Shown: positions 22,301-33,365, counted from the stretch's first letter. The stretch is 64,000 bases of DNA from Lepidostoma basale (GCA_022606425.2 JAHDVF020001512.1:248001-312000); one strand, 5' to 3'. Made by a program: numbers and translations. Notes: generated by a model from the sequence alone, not told the origin.

Positions 22301-23570
22301 TAGAATTATACTTGTTAATTGAAAAGAAGTCTTTTTGAATATAACATTATTTTCAGAGTTCAAGAAGACGCAGAATCATCCGTAGCCGTCCACTGCGTGG
22401 CGGGCCTGGGCCGCGCCCCCGTCATGGTTGCTCTCGCTCTCATTGAACTCGGCCTCAAATACGAGGAAGCTGTCGAGATGATCCGGGAGTAAGTGGCCCA
22501 TTCTGCTTCTAGTTACCCGCTGCTTGTTGGCTTGGCGTTAGAAATTAAATAATAATAAGAAAAAGGCCTTATTAACATTGTTATTAAACATCCCAAATTT
22601 ATTGTCAGCCCCACCCGGCAACTACATTGTTTCATTGCGGAGATAATATTTCTATTTTTCAAATTTTCTAAATTAAACAAATGTTTATATAAAAATAGAA
22701 CTAACTACTGGTATATATCGTATTTTGGTAATTACATTTTTTTTTTCATATCCAGTAAACCTGAGGATCTGTTCATTGTTTTGTTCACAACTTTTTCATC
22801 CGCTTCGCATTCTCTTTATACCTAATGTTGGAACAGATGACATCTAATTTCTAATACATTTAATATATTTTCATAGTTGGTCAAATTCAAATGAATATTC
22901 ATTAAAACCCAGTCGGTTTTCAAATATTTTATGAGAGTGACATGTTTCATCTTGATAAGGCTATCAAAATGGCGAGAATCAAACGTCCAACTGTTTATAT
23001 ATCCGAAATAACTAGAAAAATTATGGATTTATTAAACTTCTTATCGCGTTTGCAATGTTTGGGGTAATATTTTTGGGGTTTTTCTCTTGCCCCTTAATTA
23101 TTCTTAACAATGTATCAAGCCCCAAAATGGACGAGGGTCGCGCAGAATAGATGAAAATGGAGATGTTTAGAAGAGGCCTACATTTAGCAGTGGAGCCATG
23201 GCTAAGAAGAATAAGAGAATGTATCGAGCCACCAAATTACCTACCAAATTCTTCTTCATTGGTTTGTGCATATTAACAGCTGCTCAATTAATTCTCGCCA
23301 CATTTGATAATGCCTCAGTAAAGTGAAACATTGCACTCCCATGAAATAAAATAAATTTTCTAGAAAATTTAAAATATTAAATATGGAGTTTTACATAATT
23401 AAAGGGCAAAAGAAAAATAAAGTTTAGAAGTTAATAAATATTGTGTTGCCTGTTACAGCAAACGCCGAGGTGCAATCAACGCCAAGCAGTTATCCTACCT
23501 GGAGAAGTATCGCCCCAAGTCCCGCCTGAAGAACAAGAATGGCCACAAGAACTCTTGCTGCGTCCAGTAA
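19326..23570 (+). CDS. PRL-1: PRL-1, prenylated protein tyrosine phosphatase (PTP4A family)
   Basis: Small dual-specificity-type phosphatase that acts at membranes after farnesylation; in animals it regulates growth signalling and binds CNNM magnesium transporters. Exons 19326-19433, 20358-20524, 22357-22488 and 23459-23570 join with GT/AG borders and give 172 residues, the normal family length. Visible residues: the N-terminal [20 protein letters not shown]; the redox cysteine at 50 in VRVCEPSY; the general-acid aspartate near 73 in DDGTFPP; the catalytic loop [10 protein letters not shown] with nucleophile C105 and R111, lying in exon 3; a basic C-terminal stretch; and a CaaX box CCVQ at the very end. 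The start [10 protein letters not shown] is the family start. Introns 2 and 3 carry dead retrotransposons. The gene converges with PI31, whose stop is about 2.2 kb from its own. Confidence 0.97.
20760..21175 (-). mobile_element. Antisense reverse-transcriptase fragment in PRL-1 intron 2
   Basis: The minus strand shows [14 protein letters not shown] followed by a stop, the degraded counterpart of the Y-A-D-D catalytic block and its following helix in RTE-like reverse transcriptases. Flanking sequence is consistent with the palm domain but full of stops. Confidence 0.5.
21650..22105 (+). mobile_element. Non-LTR ORF C-terminal fragment in PRL-1 intron 2
   Basis: Broken plus-strand frames show [18 protein letters not shown], then short pieces corresponding to the usual LHWL segment and the SAWKDLPT block, and IRSLDxNLATQ. 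This order (thumb, LHWLP, AWNxLP, final helix) is that of CR1/L2/jockey-like retrotransposons. It is a different family from A. Confidence 0.55.
22905..22975 (+). repeat. Half of a fold-back element M3 in PRL-1 intron 3
   Basis: TTTTATGAGAGTGACATGTTTC followed by a TAAGG and ATCAAAAT block corresponds to the left arm of the elements at 38147 and 48475. The right arm is missing. Confidence 0.45.
23120..23215 (+). mobile_element. Short non-LTR 3' end in PRL-1 intron 3
   Basis: GAAGAGGCCTACATTTAGCAG and TGGAGCCATGGC match the EEAYIQQW-type end of RTE-like ORFs, with stop codons in place of Q. An AAGAATAAGAG tail follows. Confidence 0.5.
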
Positions 23571-24905
23571 GAGACCAGTCCACGCCCCTACCTTATATCG
23601 GACACTCGTCTGTACTGTGTCGTTAGTGGTACTATTCAACATTGTACGCAATAGTATTTGTCCATTTAATTACGTATTAATATAATATCAGCAATTGGCG
23701 GCGGAGTCGGAGGCTGGTGGGTCACTTGCGGGGAGATTGTTAATCCGAGGCCGCATACTGTTGCTTCGTCTACAATATTGGCTTTCACACACCTCAAGTA
23801 GAATCACAAGTGAATGTATATTTAATTGAATTTCATTTATAATAAGTCTATAGAAACTGGTGAATTGTAAGTGATAGTCGATAAAAAGAATGCCACATCC
23901 TGTGTTCATAGAACAAAATATCTAGCTATTGTTAATGCAAAGTTAATCAAACCATTACTGTTACATAATCCTTATCAATATTGTACATTACGCTGTCACC
24001 GGAGCAACTCTGTCAGCATCAGCGGCTGGGTGTGGTCGGAGCATCGCGTGACATAAGACATTTAAAGCAGTAAGATGTATATTTTATCGCATTGAGTAGG
24101 TTTTCTAAACTTCTTATCGGCATATGCAATGTGCTGGAAGGCTCCTGAGCCCTGACCTGCGGTTAGTCTTTGAGGAGAATCACCTTTCTTGTTGGTGTAT
24201 AACTTTTCTAGTAGAATGACCCCTCTTAAATGCTAAATAATTCCCTTAGACTTGTAACAAAGACTAAGACGGTCAGAGCTCAGGGAGAGCCGGAAAGCAC
24301 TTGTGTCAGTTAAAGGTTAATTAGTATAAACAAACATAATTGCTATTGAATTGATTCTTCCCTCGTGTAAAGTAAGGATAGTCATTTTGGTTTTGTGATC
24401 GGAATAAAATTGAATGTTTCCACTTGTAGAGTAACGCAGTCGGTGGAAACAATCAGAACTTGTAATAATCGTATGACTAATGAATATGAACATTTAATAC
24501 CTAATTTGTGTCAATATAATATTTGTGAAAAAGTAACTCTAGGAACGATAATTTCTTTTTTGAAAATGTTTACTTAATATTTTGAATTATTTTCTTTTTT
24601 GTTATTTTAGCGTAAAAATATATCTAAATACCGGGCAACATTTGAGCGGAAGGATGCGAGAATCGCTGTTGAGTGAATGTTTTTACGTCTAGCCTAGGGG
24701 ATGTGCAAGTCGTTGCAAGTCTGTGTCGCTCCCCGCGCCGCATGCCTCGGGGCGGGCGCTCCCATATTTCTGCATCCTTCACTCTCATCTTAAGTTCGCA
24801 CATCCCATGTTACGCAGTATCGTTTTTTTATTCAAATAAAATATATAGATGTATAAATAATCAGATTTGTCATAAATGCTTCATGTGAATCACAATAAAA
24901 AGTAA
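23571..24905 (+). other. PRL-1 3' UTR with several poly(A) signals
   Basis: No coding sequence follows the PRL-1 stop. AATAAA occurs at about 24402, at 24835-24840 and at 24894-24899, so the transcript could end at more than one point. Short open frames here are not supported. Confidence 0.45.
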
Positions 24906-25640
24906 AGTGGCGATTTTCCTCAACCTCGTGCACTTATTTTCCCCCATATCCCATTTGTTTTAGATTTTCTTTTCGTTACAAAACTAAAATGCATAGGAAA
25001 TATTTGTATGTTTGAAAATAGGCGATAATGCACCCCTGAGATGATTACATATACCAGCCATAAAATCAACCAGTCAAAACAATCCTAAAACAAACAGTAC
25101 AAATATAAGACAGTGGGATGGCCCAAGACGGAAAAGTCCAGAGATGTTCAATTCGGAAAGCTGACTCCAAGTAAATGGGATATTGCGAGGGAGATAAGAA
25201 ATTAATGCAGCAAATTCATTTTGACCAGGTTTACTGACACGTGTCAATTCGACCCCATACATGAAAGTTCACCTAAACCACTTTTAATGCAACATGAATT
25301 AAAATATCAAAAATAATTTTTATTTATTTATATTACAAGACCAATTGGGGAAAGTTGATGGTAAGAAATGTGCCTCCACATCTGAAGTTACTATAACACC
25401 CGGGACCCCTGGAAACAAAACAAAGTTGGCCAACTTTCCACAGCAATGGCAAGAGAAAATGCTCTTATCAAGGCCATTTCTACAAAATTAGCTTGAGAAA
25501 GGCATGAAATATGTTTTTTTTTTCCATGGGAAATTTGACAAAACGAAGAGTCCATATACCCAGTGAACAAATCAAACAATATTCAGAGCAGTACAAAAAT
25601 GTTAATTGCTACATAAATAACTTTCAGAAAATATTGAAAA
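24906..25640. other. Intergenic region between convergent PRL-1 and PI31
   Basis: AT-rich with two 62-codon minus-strand frames that have no recognisable motif or splice context. Nothing else identified. Confidence 0.4.
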
Positions 25641-25651
25641 CCAGGTTTGTT

Positions 25652-25657
25652 TTTATT
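25652..25657 (-). terminator. Likely PI31 poly(A) signal
   Basis: TTTATT on the plus strand, hence AATAAA on the minus strand, about 160 bases past the PI31 stop codon and oriented correctly. Confidence 0.45.
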
Positions 25658-25818
25658 AGATGTGAAATACAAAATAACTGTTTTTGAATTAAATATAGAA
25701 AATGCAAATAGCAAGAATTAGAAATAAACAATAATATGTAAATATCTTAGATGTTTGTTTAGCACAATAAACTAAATCATCCTTTATGAGGCACCACACA
25801 TTGAGGTTAATGTAGTGT

Positions 25819-28800
25819 CTACATGAACATGTCATCATATCCGGGCGGGGGGAAGTGGTCCGAATCCGGAGGGAAAGGCCGACTGCCCGGGGGCTGGAAC
25901 AGGCCTCCTGGAGGTCGGAATGGGCCCCCCTGGCCCTGAGGAGAGAATGGGTCAAACCTCGCACCGGGCGGGACTGCTCCCCTGAAAAAAGTAAACAAAT
26001 ATAATTAGAGATAGAGTTTACTGAGGAAGTATAAACCGCCGCATTCCTCATGGGCATGCTGGGGACCAATAGTCTACAGATAAGGAGGGATGGGTTCACA
26101 TTTACCCATTTCTTCAGACTTACCAGGGGATTCTTTGAGAATTCCATCAATTTTGGAGGGCTATCCATATGTATGTTCCGGATGGTTATCTTTGACAGGG
26201 TCAGCATAGACTTTTACCTCCCAACATGCAGAACCAACCTGTCTTTGGTGATGCCGGTGGGGAGAGCAATCAAACTGCTGAACGCTTCGGAGATTGACGT
26301 CTCTCATGTTAGTGAAAGTACGTTCGGAAGACAAATACTCTCTCGACTTAAGAGAGTGTCATGTATTTGTAAAGTCGAATTATCTCTCATGCGTTTCAGG
26401 TATTATATAATTGTGTTTTACCTTTTATTTGACCATTATTCTATTTTACCTGTTCTCAATAGATGCCTTAAACTTTAATATTTGTTGTTAATATCTTTGA
26501 GAAATAAACTGATTTTATTTGATAAACAGTAGAATTTCAACAATGTGAAAACAACTTTTTGTAATATGGCTACCTTTATAACTTCTACTAATAATCAAAT
26601 TTGTATGATTCCAATCGGATGTGTGTATGCATTTTTTTTCTTTATAATAACACAAACTGTCATTGCTGTTATCGTTAACATTTATTTTTGATATTTTTTT
26701 TAAATCTATTTGTAAACACCGGTATTTGTACATTCTATGTAAGGGCATCAAAACCCCAGTAACTTTAATTTTATTTTGAAAAATAGATCAAATCGCACCG
26801 TGAGTGTAAAACCGAGATAAGTGCAAATATAAATTTTGGAGATATGGAAGTTTAAAGACTTCATATTGCTTGGTAAAACTGTTTTTTTTTTAAATAAACC
26901 AATGATTTTCGGTTTATAGTAATATACCTTTAAACCGAAAATCATTGGTTTATTTAAAAAAAAAACAGTTTTACCAAGCAATATGAAGTCTTTAAACTCC
27001 CATATCTCCAAAATTTATATATGCAGTTATCTCGGTTTTACATTCACGGTGCGAAATGTTTTATAATTCATGCAATGTAATGTACCTGTACATATATGCA
27101 TGGTTAGTCATTTTTATTAATTGACACACTTATGGGTGTAAACAGGAAACAAGGCAGACCTAGATCCAACTGGAGAAGAACCCTGCAGGACGAAGTTAAG
27201 GCGGCAAGACTCACTTGGAATGGTATTAGGTATCAGGTGTGCGATAGAGTCGAGTGGAGAAGAATCCTTGAGACCCAATGCACCACAGAGATGTGACAGG
27301 ACAAGAAGAAGAAGCACGAATATATTTATATGAAATAATCCTTTTAAAGTTTTGTAAGTTTTAATTTGTGAAATAGTGCATAACTAACAATGATAAATAT
27401 TCCAATACTTTGCTGTGAAAAATATCAGGGTGTTTCCTAATTTACCAATAATTATGATTAAGACATTCTTGTAGGGGGTATTCGCATGCTAATTGCTGTC
27501 GTAAGTGGAAGTTTTTTATGTCATATCTTTGAAAGTTTCCAAAACAAAATATTCACTGCTGGCGTGTGAAGGATATGTCGTTAAATACATGCACTGATAT
27601 TACATAGTACATAAAATACAAAAATATTTAATAGACGATTTAGTAGATGGCAATCCATTCTTTCTACCTACCCCTTCGGAAGACGGCGTGATGGTTAGTT
27701 AGTTAGTTTAAATAGTTTTTATTACACTCTTATAGATTGTTAAATATAAACATTACTATAACAACAAATTAGTTTATTTTAATGCATATGCGTGTTAAAT
27801 CAACATTAAAAAATATAGATTGGGTTTCCTGTAAAAGAATAAAGGACTGACAAGACTGATCATACCTTGGAAGGCCTCCGGGTACTCCGAGCCCCGGGTT
27901 GGTGGGACCAAAATCATTACGGAAGGGGTCAAACAGCATCCCTCTCCCTCCACCTTGTAGAGGGTTCAAATCTGAACTACCGATATTCCCATACCTGAAA
28001 ACAGATTTTTTTTAAATCAAATCAGTTTATTTAATTGCACAGTCAAGACGTTTGCCCTCTGCCAGGCCCATATCATCTTTCAATCTTGCTCATTATCATA
28101 AGCTGGAGGGTCTCATATTTCTATCCACACAAGATGTGACCCAGATAAAAAAACTTTAAAGACCTTAATGCATATTGACAATTCCCTTCTGCAAAGAGCT
28201 CTCCTAAAGACTTCTAAATTGTTGACCAAATTTGTCTACAGTATACAAATCAACCTTCTGTGTAGCCAGATTTCAAATGCCTCTAACCGGTTCGTAGTAG
28301 GCACTTTCAGAGTTCAGGCTTCCGAATCATACTCTGCATAAGTTTCAAATTCAGTTGATCTTTGCAGAATATGTCTTCATTTTGTTGAATGTACTACAGG
28401 CCATTTTGATTCTGAATTTTACCTACACATCTGATTTAGTAATTGGTATTAGTCTACCATCTCCAGTTTAGTCTATCAGTTCAAAATATAAATGTTGTTA
28501 ATTGAAATTTCTAGGTAGAAGTTCATTGTAACTTGTGAAATGAAAGTAAATAAATTTTCGACTGCAAAACAGATTTAAAATTATGAACATGTATAAGTAT
28601 TTTCAGCTATGATTATAATGTAAATTTCATCGCACTATAATCCCGAGAAGGGAGTAAAGCAACGATGCTTTTTCTTCTCCCTTAGCCATCTCTCCACTGC
28701 TGGATGAAGGCCTCTTCAAATGTTCTCCATTTTTCTCTATCCTGTGCAACTCTCATCCATCTTCTTCCCCCATCTGGGATTTAGTGCTTTTGTATTTTAA

Positions 28801-31755
28801 GTAATGCAGGAAATAAAATTAATTTACAGAAATAATTCTGAGCACATGCGAAAGACTTTAAATTTTGCGGCAATTAATTTAATGATTATATTGAAATCAC
28901 TTGAGAGAGCAACGAGAACCCTCTCTAATAACACTTTCCAGGAGATCACTGTGGCGAGAAAGGATTTGCCGCCAAGTCGGGGGACCTGACACAGCACTAT
29001 TAGAAGAAGAAATATTATAAAGAAATTTACAATTGTATTGTATTTTTGTACCTACACACTTATCATAAAGATATTATTACATGGAAATGAAAACAAATAG
29101 TAATACCCAGCAGGGATGCCTCCAGCATCAGAGCCTCTGTCACCAAAGCACGGGCGGCTACCAATCAGCAATGGGTTTTCCGGTTTAGGGGCGGAAGATG
29201 CTGAAATCACAAAACCACTCTCACAATACAAGCCAAGCAAAACAGATTTTCAACACAATACAAATTTATTAACAGGTTCATTTGAAACACTGTTACTATA
29301 TCACAATTTATTTATTTCAACTCATATGAAATAGTCGTGGCTATTTCGATAAACTATTTTGCCTTCATCGGGTGTTACAATCAACTAAACTTACAACTAA
29401 ACATGTCATTCACATATAATATAATAAAATTTCTAGAAAACAGAAGTTTTCATTTGTATACATTATTTAATATGAAGTTTACATCATTGTTCAAGAAAAA
29501 ATAAATATAAAGACTTCATTTATATAGGGTATAAAACCCATAGAAGTCATTGTTAAAATTAAACACGCGTGGAAACTAATAACGATCTTAAGAACAAATA
29601 CAACAAATTATTATAGGAATGAAGGTGAGAGAAAATTAATTTGGTAATTTTTTAATAATAATTTGGTGTGCAATGTCTAGCATAGTATTTCTGGGGGATA
29701 GGATTATGGTAACTTATCCATTTCTCATCTCCCGTAATGATATGATAGAGAAACGACTTTCTGTTCTGCCTTGCAAGAAGTAATTCGCACGTCTAAAATC
29801 GCCTTTCAGCGTCTCTTGGCTTCAGGTCATGTGGAAACCAATAGCCTTGCTTTTGAATCATTCCCATGGCCATTAAACGTTTACTCACTCTTGACATACA
29901 ATCATTCAATGCTTCTGTTTGAACCCTCCATTTCCTCGTCTTCACACATAATACGGTCTTCCAGGGTGATCTTTGCCTTCAACGCTAAAATCACCAGGTT
30001 TGAAGCGTCTCTATCATTGTCTGCATGATTTATCCGATAGGGCATGATCGCCATAAATTTTCACAAGCATTTTATGTGCCTTTAACTGCACTTTTCTTTC
30101 TTTTACAACAGAACAGCAGAACTTCTTTTTTACTTCACCTTCTTACCGCAAATTCTTCTTATTTACTTCAAATTCTTCTTTTGCCAGTCATGACGTACGG
30201 AGCCGAGACGTGGACACAGACAAAAGGTCTAGTCTACAGATTCAAGTTCGCTCAACGTGCCATGGAAAGAGCCATGCTTGGAATAACCTTGAGGGACAAA
30301 TTTAGAAACGAATTTATTCGTCAACAAACCAAGGTGACTGAGGTGGCTCTGAGGATGGGCGGGCTGAAGTGGCGATGGGCTGGCCATATCTGTCAGAGAA
30401 CCGACGGCCGATGGGGGAGACGGGTTCTGGAGTGGAGACCGCGTACAGAATTCCGCAGAGTTGGACGTCCCCCTGCCCGATGGACCAACGATCTGAAGAG
30501 GATTGCTGGACATAGATGGATGGGAGCGGCAATGGATAGGGGGCGGTGCCGTGCTTTGGGGAGGCCTACATTCAGCAGTGGATGACAGACGGCTGATGAA
30601 GATGATGATGATTTGTAAATATACGCATTTGCGACTGACTGGTCACCTGTTTGTGTTTCGGCTACTTTGGTCGCCTTAGATGTAACCGGTTCAACCAGCT
30701 CCACCTTTATCCTGTGAATAATTTCATTGAAATTGGGTATGATGGCGCTCAGCGGGCCAGACATCTCTGCCACTGTAGTATCAATTTTCAGAGCCAAGTT
30801 GGACACGCTGAGATCAGATCCTTTCTGCAGAATAAAATAGGATATGGTTTAATAGATATTTTTACTTCTATTTCACAATTGAAACAGTAAAACTAAAAAA
30901 TTATCACTAATACTAAATCGTTGGTGTAACAGTTATTTTAATATATGTCTCACTTAGGGGGAGCATTAATGAATAGATTTATATAACTAAATGGCGATGA
31001 GGTTCGCAACCCATCACACCGCGTCTCCCGCGGGGCGAAAAGAGAAGGATGGAGTGCCGCATCGGTTAAAGTGTGACAGTCCATTATTTCTGCCTACCCT
31101 TTCGGGGAGACGGCGTGATGGTTAGTTAGTTAAGATGCAGAGACTTGCAGAGAAATAGCGTGAGTGAGGGCGATACTCAGAACCGTGCAAGATACAGCCT
31201 GAGATCGAGAAGAGCCGATCCCAACAGTCAATACAGACGATGAGTAGGGATAGCGCCAGGAAGAAGAAGAGAAAAAGACGATATAAAAATGAAATAAAAT
31301 TTGAGAAAACACACATTACACGCATTACTAACATTAAAGGTAAAAATCAACGATTGTGCAAAAAGTAAATAATTACAAATTACCAGTAAATTTATTATGA
31401 TGTTGTCATCTGTGATTATAGCATGAGATATATAAAGTTCATTTAAATAGGAATACCGCAGGGCGTAATAATTAGAAGTCCTATTCCATCCATCAGGCAA
31501 CAGCTCACTTCCAACATCTTCGCTTTTCAAAGTTTTCTAAAACAGGATACATCAATATGAAAAGTTGCTGAAATCTGTGACTTTAAAATGTCTAAGTATC
31601 TTCTTTACCTCTTCCCCAATTCCTAAACAAGAAAATCCATTTTTAATTAGATTCCAGTGAACAAACGCAACTAAAATATCTTGTTTTCCAGAAATGTCGT
31701 TTTGAATAGTTTTCAAAGTCAAATCCCAGCCGAATAAATTATTTGATACTGCCAT
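25819..31755 (-). CDS. PI31: Proteasome regulator PI31 (PSMF1 family)
   Basis: Binds the 20S proteasome and, with F-box protein partners, regulates proteasome assembly, activity and transport. Minus-strand exons 31755-31609, 31536-31384, 30824-30647, 29200-29107, 27994-27866 and 25981-25819 join at GT/AG sites with matching phases and give 287 residues. The N-terminal FP domain is encoded by exons 1-3, with DILVAFVHWNLIKNGF, SELLPDGWN and a later FNEIIHRIKVELVEP helix. The C-terminal third is rich in Gly and Pro and carries DPFRNDFGPTNPGL, VPPGARFDPF and the end HFPPPGYDDMFM. The last three residues sit where mammalian PI31 has its HbYX proteasome-docking tail, with Phe replacing Tyr and Met at the end. 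The start is the ATG at 31755, since upstream in-frame codons are not ATG. Introns 3 and 5 are full of transposons. Confidence 0.95.
26050..26400 (+). mobile_element. Retrotransposon ORF C-terminal fragment in PI31 intron 5
   Basis: A plus-strand frame of 142 codons, antisense to PI31, contains DFYLPTCRTNLSLVMPVGRA then IKLLNASEIDVSHVSES. The x-P-x-x-RTN-x-x-x-x-P-V-x-R-x-x-x-x-x-N pattern is common at the end of R1/jockey-like reverse-transcriptase ORFs. The assignment rests on this pattern only. Confidence 0.4.
26794..27053. mobile_element. Nearly perfect 260-bp palindrome in PI31 intron 5
   Basis: The left arm starts CGCACCGTGAGTGTAAAACC at 26794 and the right arm ends with its complement at 27053. 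Pairing continues almost without interruption through ACCGAGATAA, TTTGGAGATATGG, GACTTCATATTGCTTGG and AACCAATGATTTTCGG, leaving a loop of about 14 bases near 26920. Arms are about 120 bases. AAAT flanks both ends (26790-26793 and 27054-27057), a possible 4-bp duplication. No ORF; likely a fold-back transposon. The intron RNA would form a long double strand. Confidence 0.8.
27125..27318 (+). mobile_element. Non-LTR retrotransposon 3' fragment, family E, copy 1
   Basis: Contains GRPRSNWRRTLQDEVKAARL and TWNGIRYQVCDRVEWRRILE in a single frame, then CTTEM and a stop followed by a GACAAGAAGAAGAAG tail. It aligns residue for residue with 38930-39105. Sits in PI31 intron 5, antisense to the gene. 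Confidence 0.75.
27640..27712 (+). mobile_element. Family A 3' tail only
   Basis: TTCTTTCTACCTACCCCTTC and GACGGCGTGATGGTTAGTTAG with the GTTA tail. A severely 5'-truncated insertion in PI31 intron 5. Confidence 0.7.
28655..28795 (-). mobile_element. Antisense non-LTR 3' end, family I, copy 1
   Basis: Plus-strand TCTCCACTGCTGGATGAAGG and CCTCTTCAAATGTTCTCC are the antisense of the QQW/EEAY end of an RTE-like ORF. A related segment lies at 61318-61440 (CCACTGCTGGACATAGGCC). Located in PI31 intron 4. Confidence 0.55.
28900..29012 (+). repeat. Dispersed repeat R2, copy 2
   Basis: Reverse-oriented partner of 10498-10605, ending GGGGGACCTGACACAGC and a short TAGAAGAAGAAA tail. In PI31 intron 4, close to exon 4 but not overlapping it. 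Confidence 0.5.
29335..29465. repeat. Fold-back element M3 right arm in PI31 intron 3
   Basis: AAACATGTCATTCACATATA and then TAATAAAATTTCTAGAAAAC correspond to the right arms of the elements at 38147-38335 and 48475-48985. The GGGTGTTACAATC block at about 29371 also resembles the hairpin at 43972-44128. Confidence 0.5.
29655..30110 (-). pseudogene. Degenerate mariner transposase in PI31 intron 3
   Basis: Minus-strand frames, with shifts and stops, read YGDHALSDKSCRQ, then RFKPGDFSVEGKDHPGRP, later KRLMAMGMIQKQGYWFPHDL and finally HIITGDEKWISYHNPIPQKY. These are the helix-turn-helix linker (GRP), the W-x-PH-x-L motif and the TGDE-x-W block carrying the first catalytic aspartate of mariner transposases, in the right order. 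The C-terminal part with the remaining acidic residues is missing. Inverted terminal repeats were not found. The copy is long dead. Confidence 0.75.
30160..30615 (+). mobile_element. Non-LTR retrotransposon 3' fragment, family F (GATGAT tail)
   Basis: An open frame to 30585 contains LPVMTYGAETWTQTKGLVYR, FAQRAMERAMLGITLRDKFR, LKWRWAGHICQRTDGRWGRR, GRPPARWTNDLKRIAGHRWM and a terminal LGRPTFSSG, the standard C-terminal segment of RTE-like ORFs. The 3' end is GGCTGATGAAGATGATGATG. It is inserted in PI31 intron 3, antisense to the gene, just beside the mariner relic and ahead of exon 3. The open frame suggests a younger insertion. A second, interrupted copy is at 59673-60065. Confidence 0.85.
30990..31137 (+). 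mobile_element. SINE-like element S2, copy 1, in PI31 intron 2
   Basis: The 5' part, TGGCGATGAGGTTCGCAACC followed by CATCACACCGCGTCTCCCGC, is not present in family A. The 3' part (CAGTCCATTATTTCTGCC, then GACGGCGTGATGGTTAGTTAG) is the family A 3' end. About 120 of the first 125 bases match the copy at 63479-63640. TGGCGATGAGG and GGTTCGCAACC resemble polymerase III A and B boxes but are adjacent, without normal spacing. No ORF. Confidence 0.7.
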
Positions 31756-31759
31756 TCTC

Positions 31760-32325
31760 AAAAGTTGTTAAAACAACTATATGTCTGTTAAACGGAATAG
31801 AATTTGAAAAATAATTGTAAATTCCCACAAAGTTTGAAAAAAATCACGGACATGACTCTTGCAAAATATCACAAAATACGACCATTTTCTATGTATTGGA
31901 CGACGTCAAATTTGAATATAAAATTGTGAATTTTCGTCAGATAAAGAAAAATTATTAATGTTCTTCATCTATGGTGAAAAGGTGATACCATGATTTAAAA
32001 AATATTTTATATGTTATGTTATAGACGTTCCATTTCCAACTGACAATATTTTTACACAAAACAGGAATAAAGTGATCAAAATGTAGATTTTATTTATATT
32101 TGAAGAAGATGAGAAATAAAGAAAGAAATCACTTTAAATTTAAATTCTATTTCTAAAAACTTGATGGTAGATCGAAAGAAGACTGGATATTATTTAGTAA
32201 CAGAATTTGTAGGTGCTAATTGATACAAATTGAAAAGGACTTATTTACAGCATTTGAAATAAAAATATTAATTGTATGAGTTTAAAACTTTCTGGGTATG
32301 CAACAAATTAGAATTACAGATGTAG
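31760..32325. other. PI31 5' flank; no other gene seen
   Basis: AT-rich sequence upstream of the PI31 start codon. The promoter must lie here but no initiator or TATA box stands out. Confidence 0.35.
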
Positions 32326-32329
32326 TTAA

Positions 32330-32650
32330 ATTTTATACCGGAGACTAGGAGAGGTCCAAAATTGATACTCTGGATGGCGAGAAGAACGAACTAGTCGATT
32401 ATTGATCAGCTGGGCTCGAAGGCGTGCTCTCAGAGAGTGTTAAAATAAATTTGGCACATAGCCTCGAGAGATCAGAACAACCTTTAAAAGGTTTAATAAA
32501 AATGGGTAAAGTAGAAAGAAAGCGATCACAAGGACGGCCTCCGAGCTGATCAGATCAAATCAAGGCTCTGACTGACCTCTTTGAAGATAGGAGCGCATGG
32601 AGAGCCATGGTCGATAGTTTACGTGATAAACACGATGCTTCGATATGAGA
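32330..32650 (+). mobile_element. Non-LTR retrotransposon 3' fragment, family D
   Basis: Broken frames show MGKVERKRSQGRPPS, DQIKALTDLFED, RSAWRAMVDSLRDKHDAS and a stop. The order (GxRSRGRxPxRWxDQIK, DRxxWRxLV, HD) is a C-terminal pattern seen in insect non-LTR ORFs. Intergenic, between PI31 and the kinesin. Confidence 0.55.
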
Positions 32651-33194
32651 AATACGAGTAAAGAAGAAACTCTGTTACACAAATGAATAAAATAATATTA
32701 ATTTTGTTTTTATGCAAAGCTAAAGGAAACTTGAAAACAATTCGGATTAATTTTGTAAAGATACACTATTTAAATAACGTGGTCAAAAATATAAATAATA
32801 CTCCAAGATGTTATTGTCGTATTATATTATATATAAATAAATCTCCATAATCTATATATTTATAATGTTGATGTGAAGGTTTAATTTAAGTTTTTTTAAT
32901 GGCAACGTCAAACACGCATGCGTTATTAATTTTTTTTTGTGTTTTTATTTTTACTAAAATACACTATAATTTCAAAATTCAAAGATAAGTTACGCGTGTG
33001 CATAAATTTAATTGTCAATCGTAATATTTTTTGAGCATGACAAGGACGTACATGAATTCTAAACGTTTGTATTTTTATTTTGCCGCAGTAAAAATAAAGA
33101 CGAACAATAAAAAAAAAATATTTTTATATATATATATAAATATATATTTTTCGTAAATGCAAAATCAATAACAAAATTAATAATACACTTTAAA

Positions 33195-33365
33195 ACTTGT
33201 CAATTGTTGAATTATCTAGTTAAAACATTGTTTTTACATCTGTCAAAACTAACCACATTCATAAACATGTTCTAAATTATGTCTATTTAGTAAATAATAA
33301 ACATTTTGTTTCATGTGTCAACTTTCTACATCCGTGTCCCGAAACATGTTTCTTTTAAAGTATAG
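33195..33365 (+). repeat. Dispersed repeat R3, copy 1 (pair with 63660-63830)
   Basis: CATCTGTCAAAACTAACCAC and CCGTGTCCCGAAACATGTTTC match the reverse complement of segments at about 63695 and 63760. A TATATA microsatellite at 33118-33152 precedes it. Coding content absent. Confidence 0.5.

Noticed and set aside
26050..26207. Extension of the last PI31 exon upstream of 25981
   Set aside because: The minus frame is open across it, but the acceptor TTTTTTTCAG at 25982 and phase match with exon 5 place the exon start at 25981.
30229..30806. Minus-strand frames beyond PI31 exon 3
   Set aside because: Only 30824-30647 is PI31; the rest is antisense to the family F retrotransposon and continues past the GTGACC donor.
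33118..33155. Special TATATA structure
   Set aside because: Plain AT microsatellite in AT-rich DNA with no accompanying signal.
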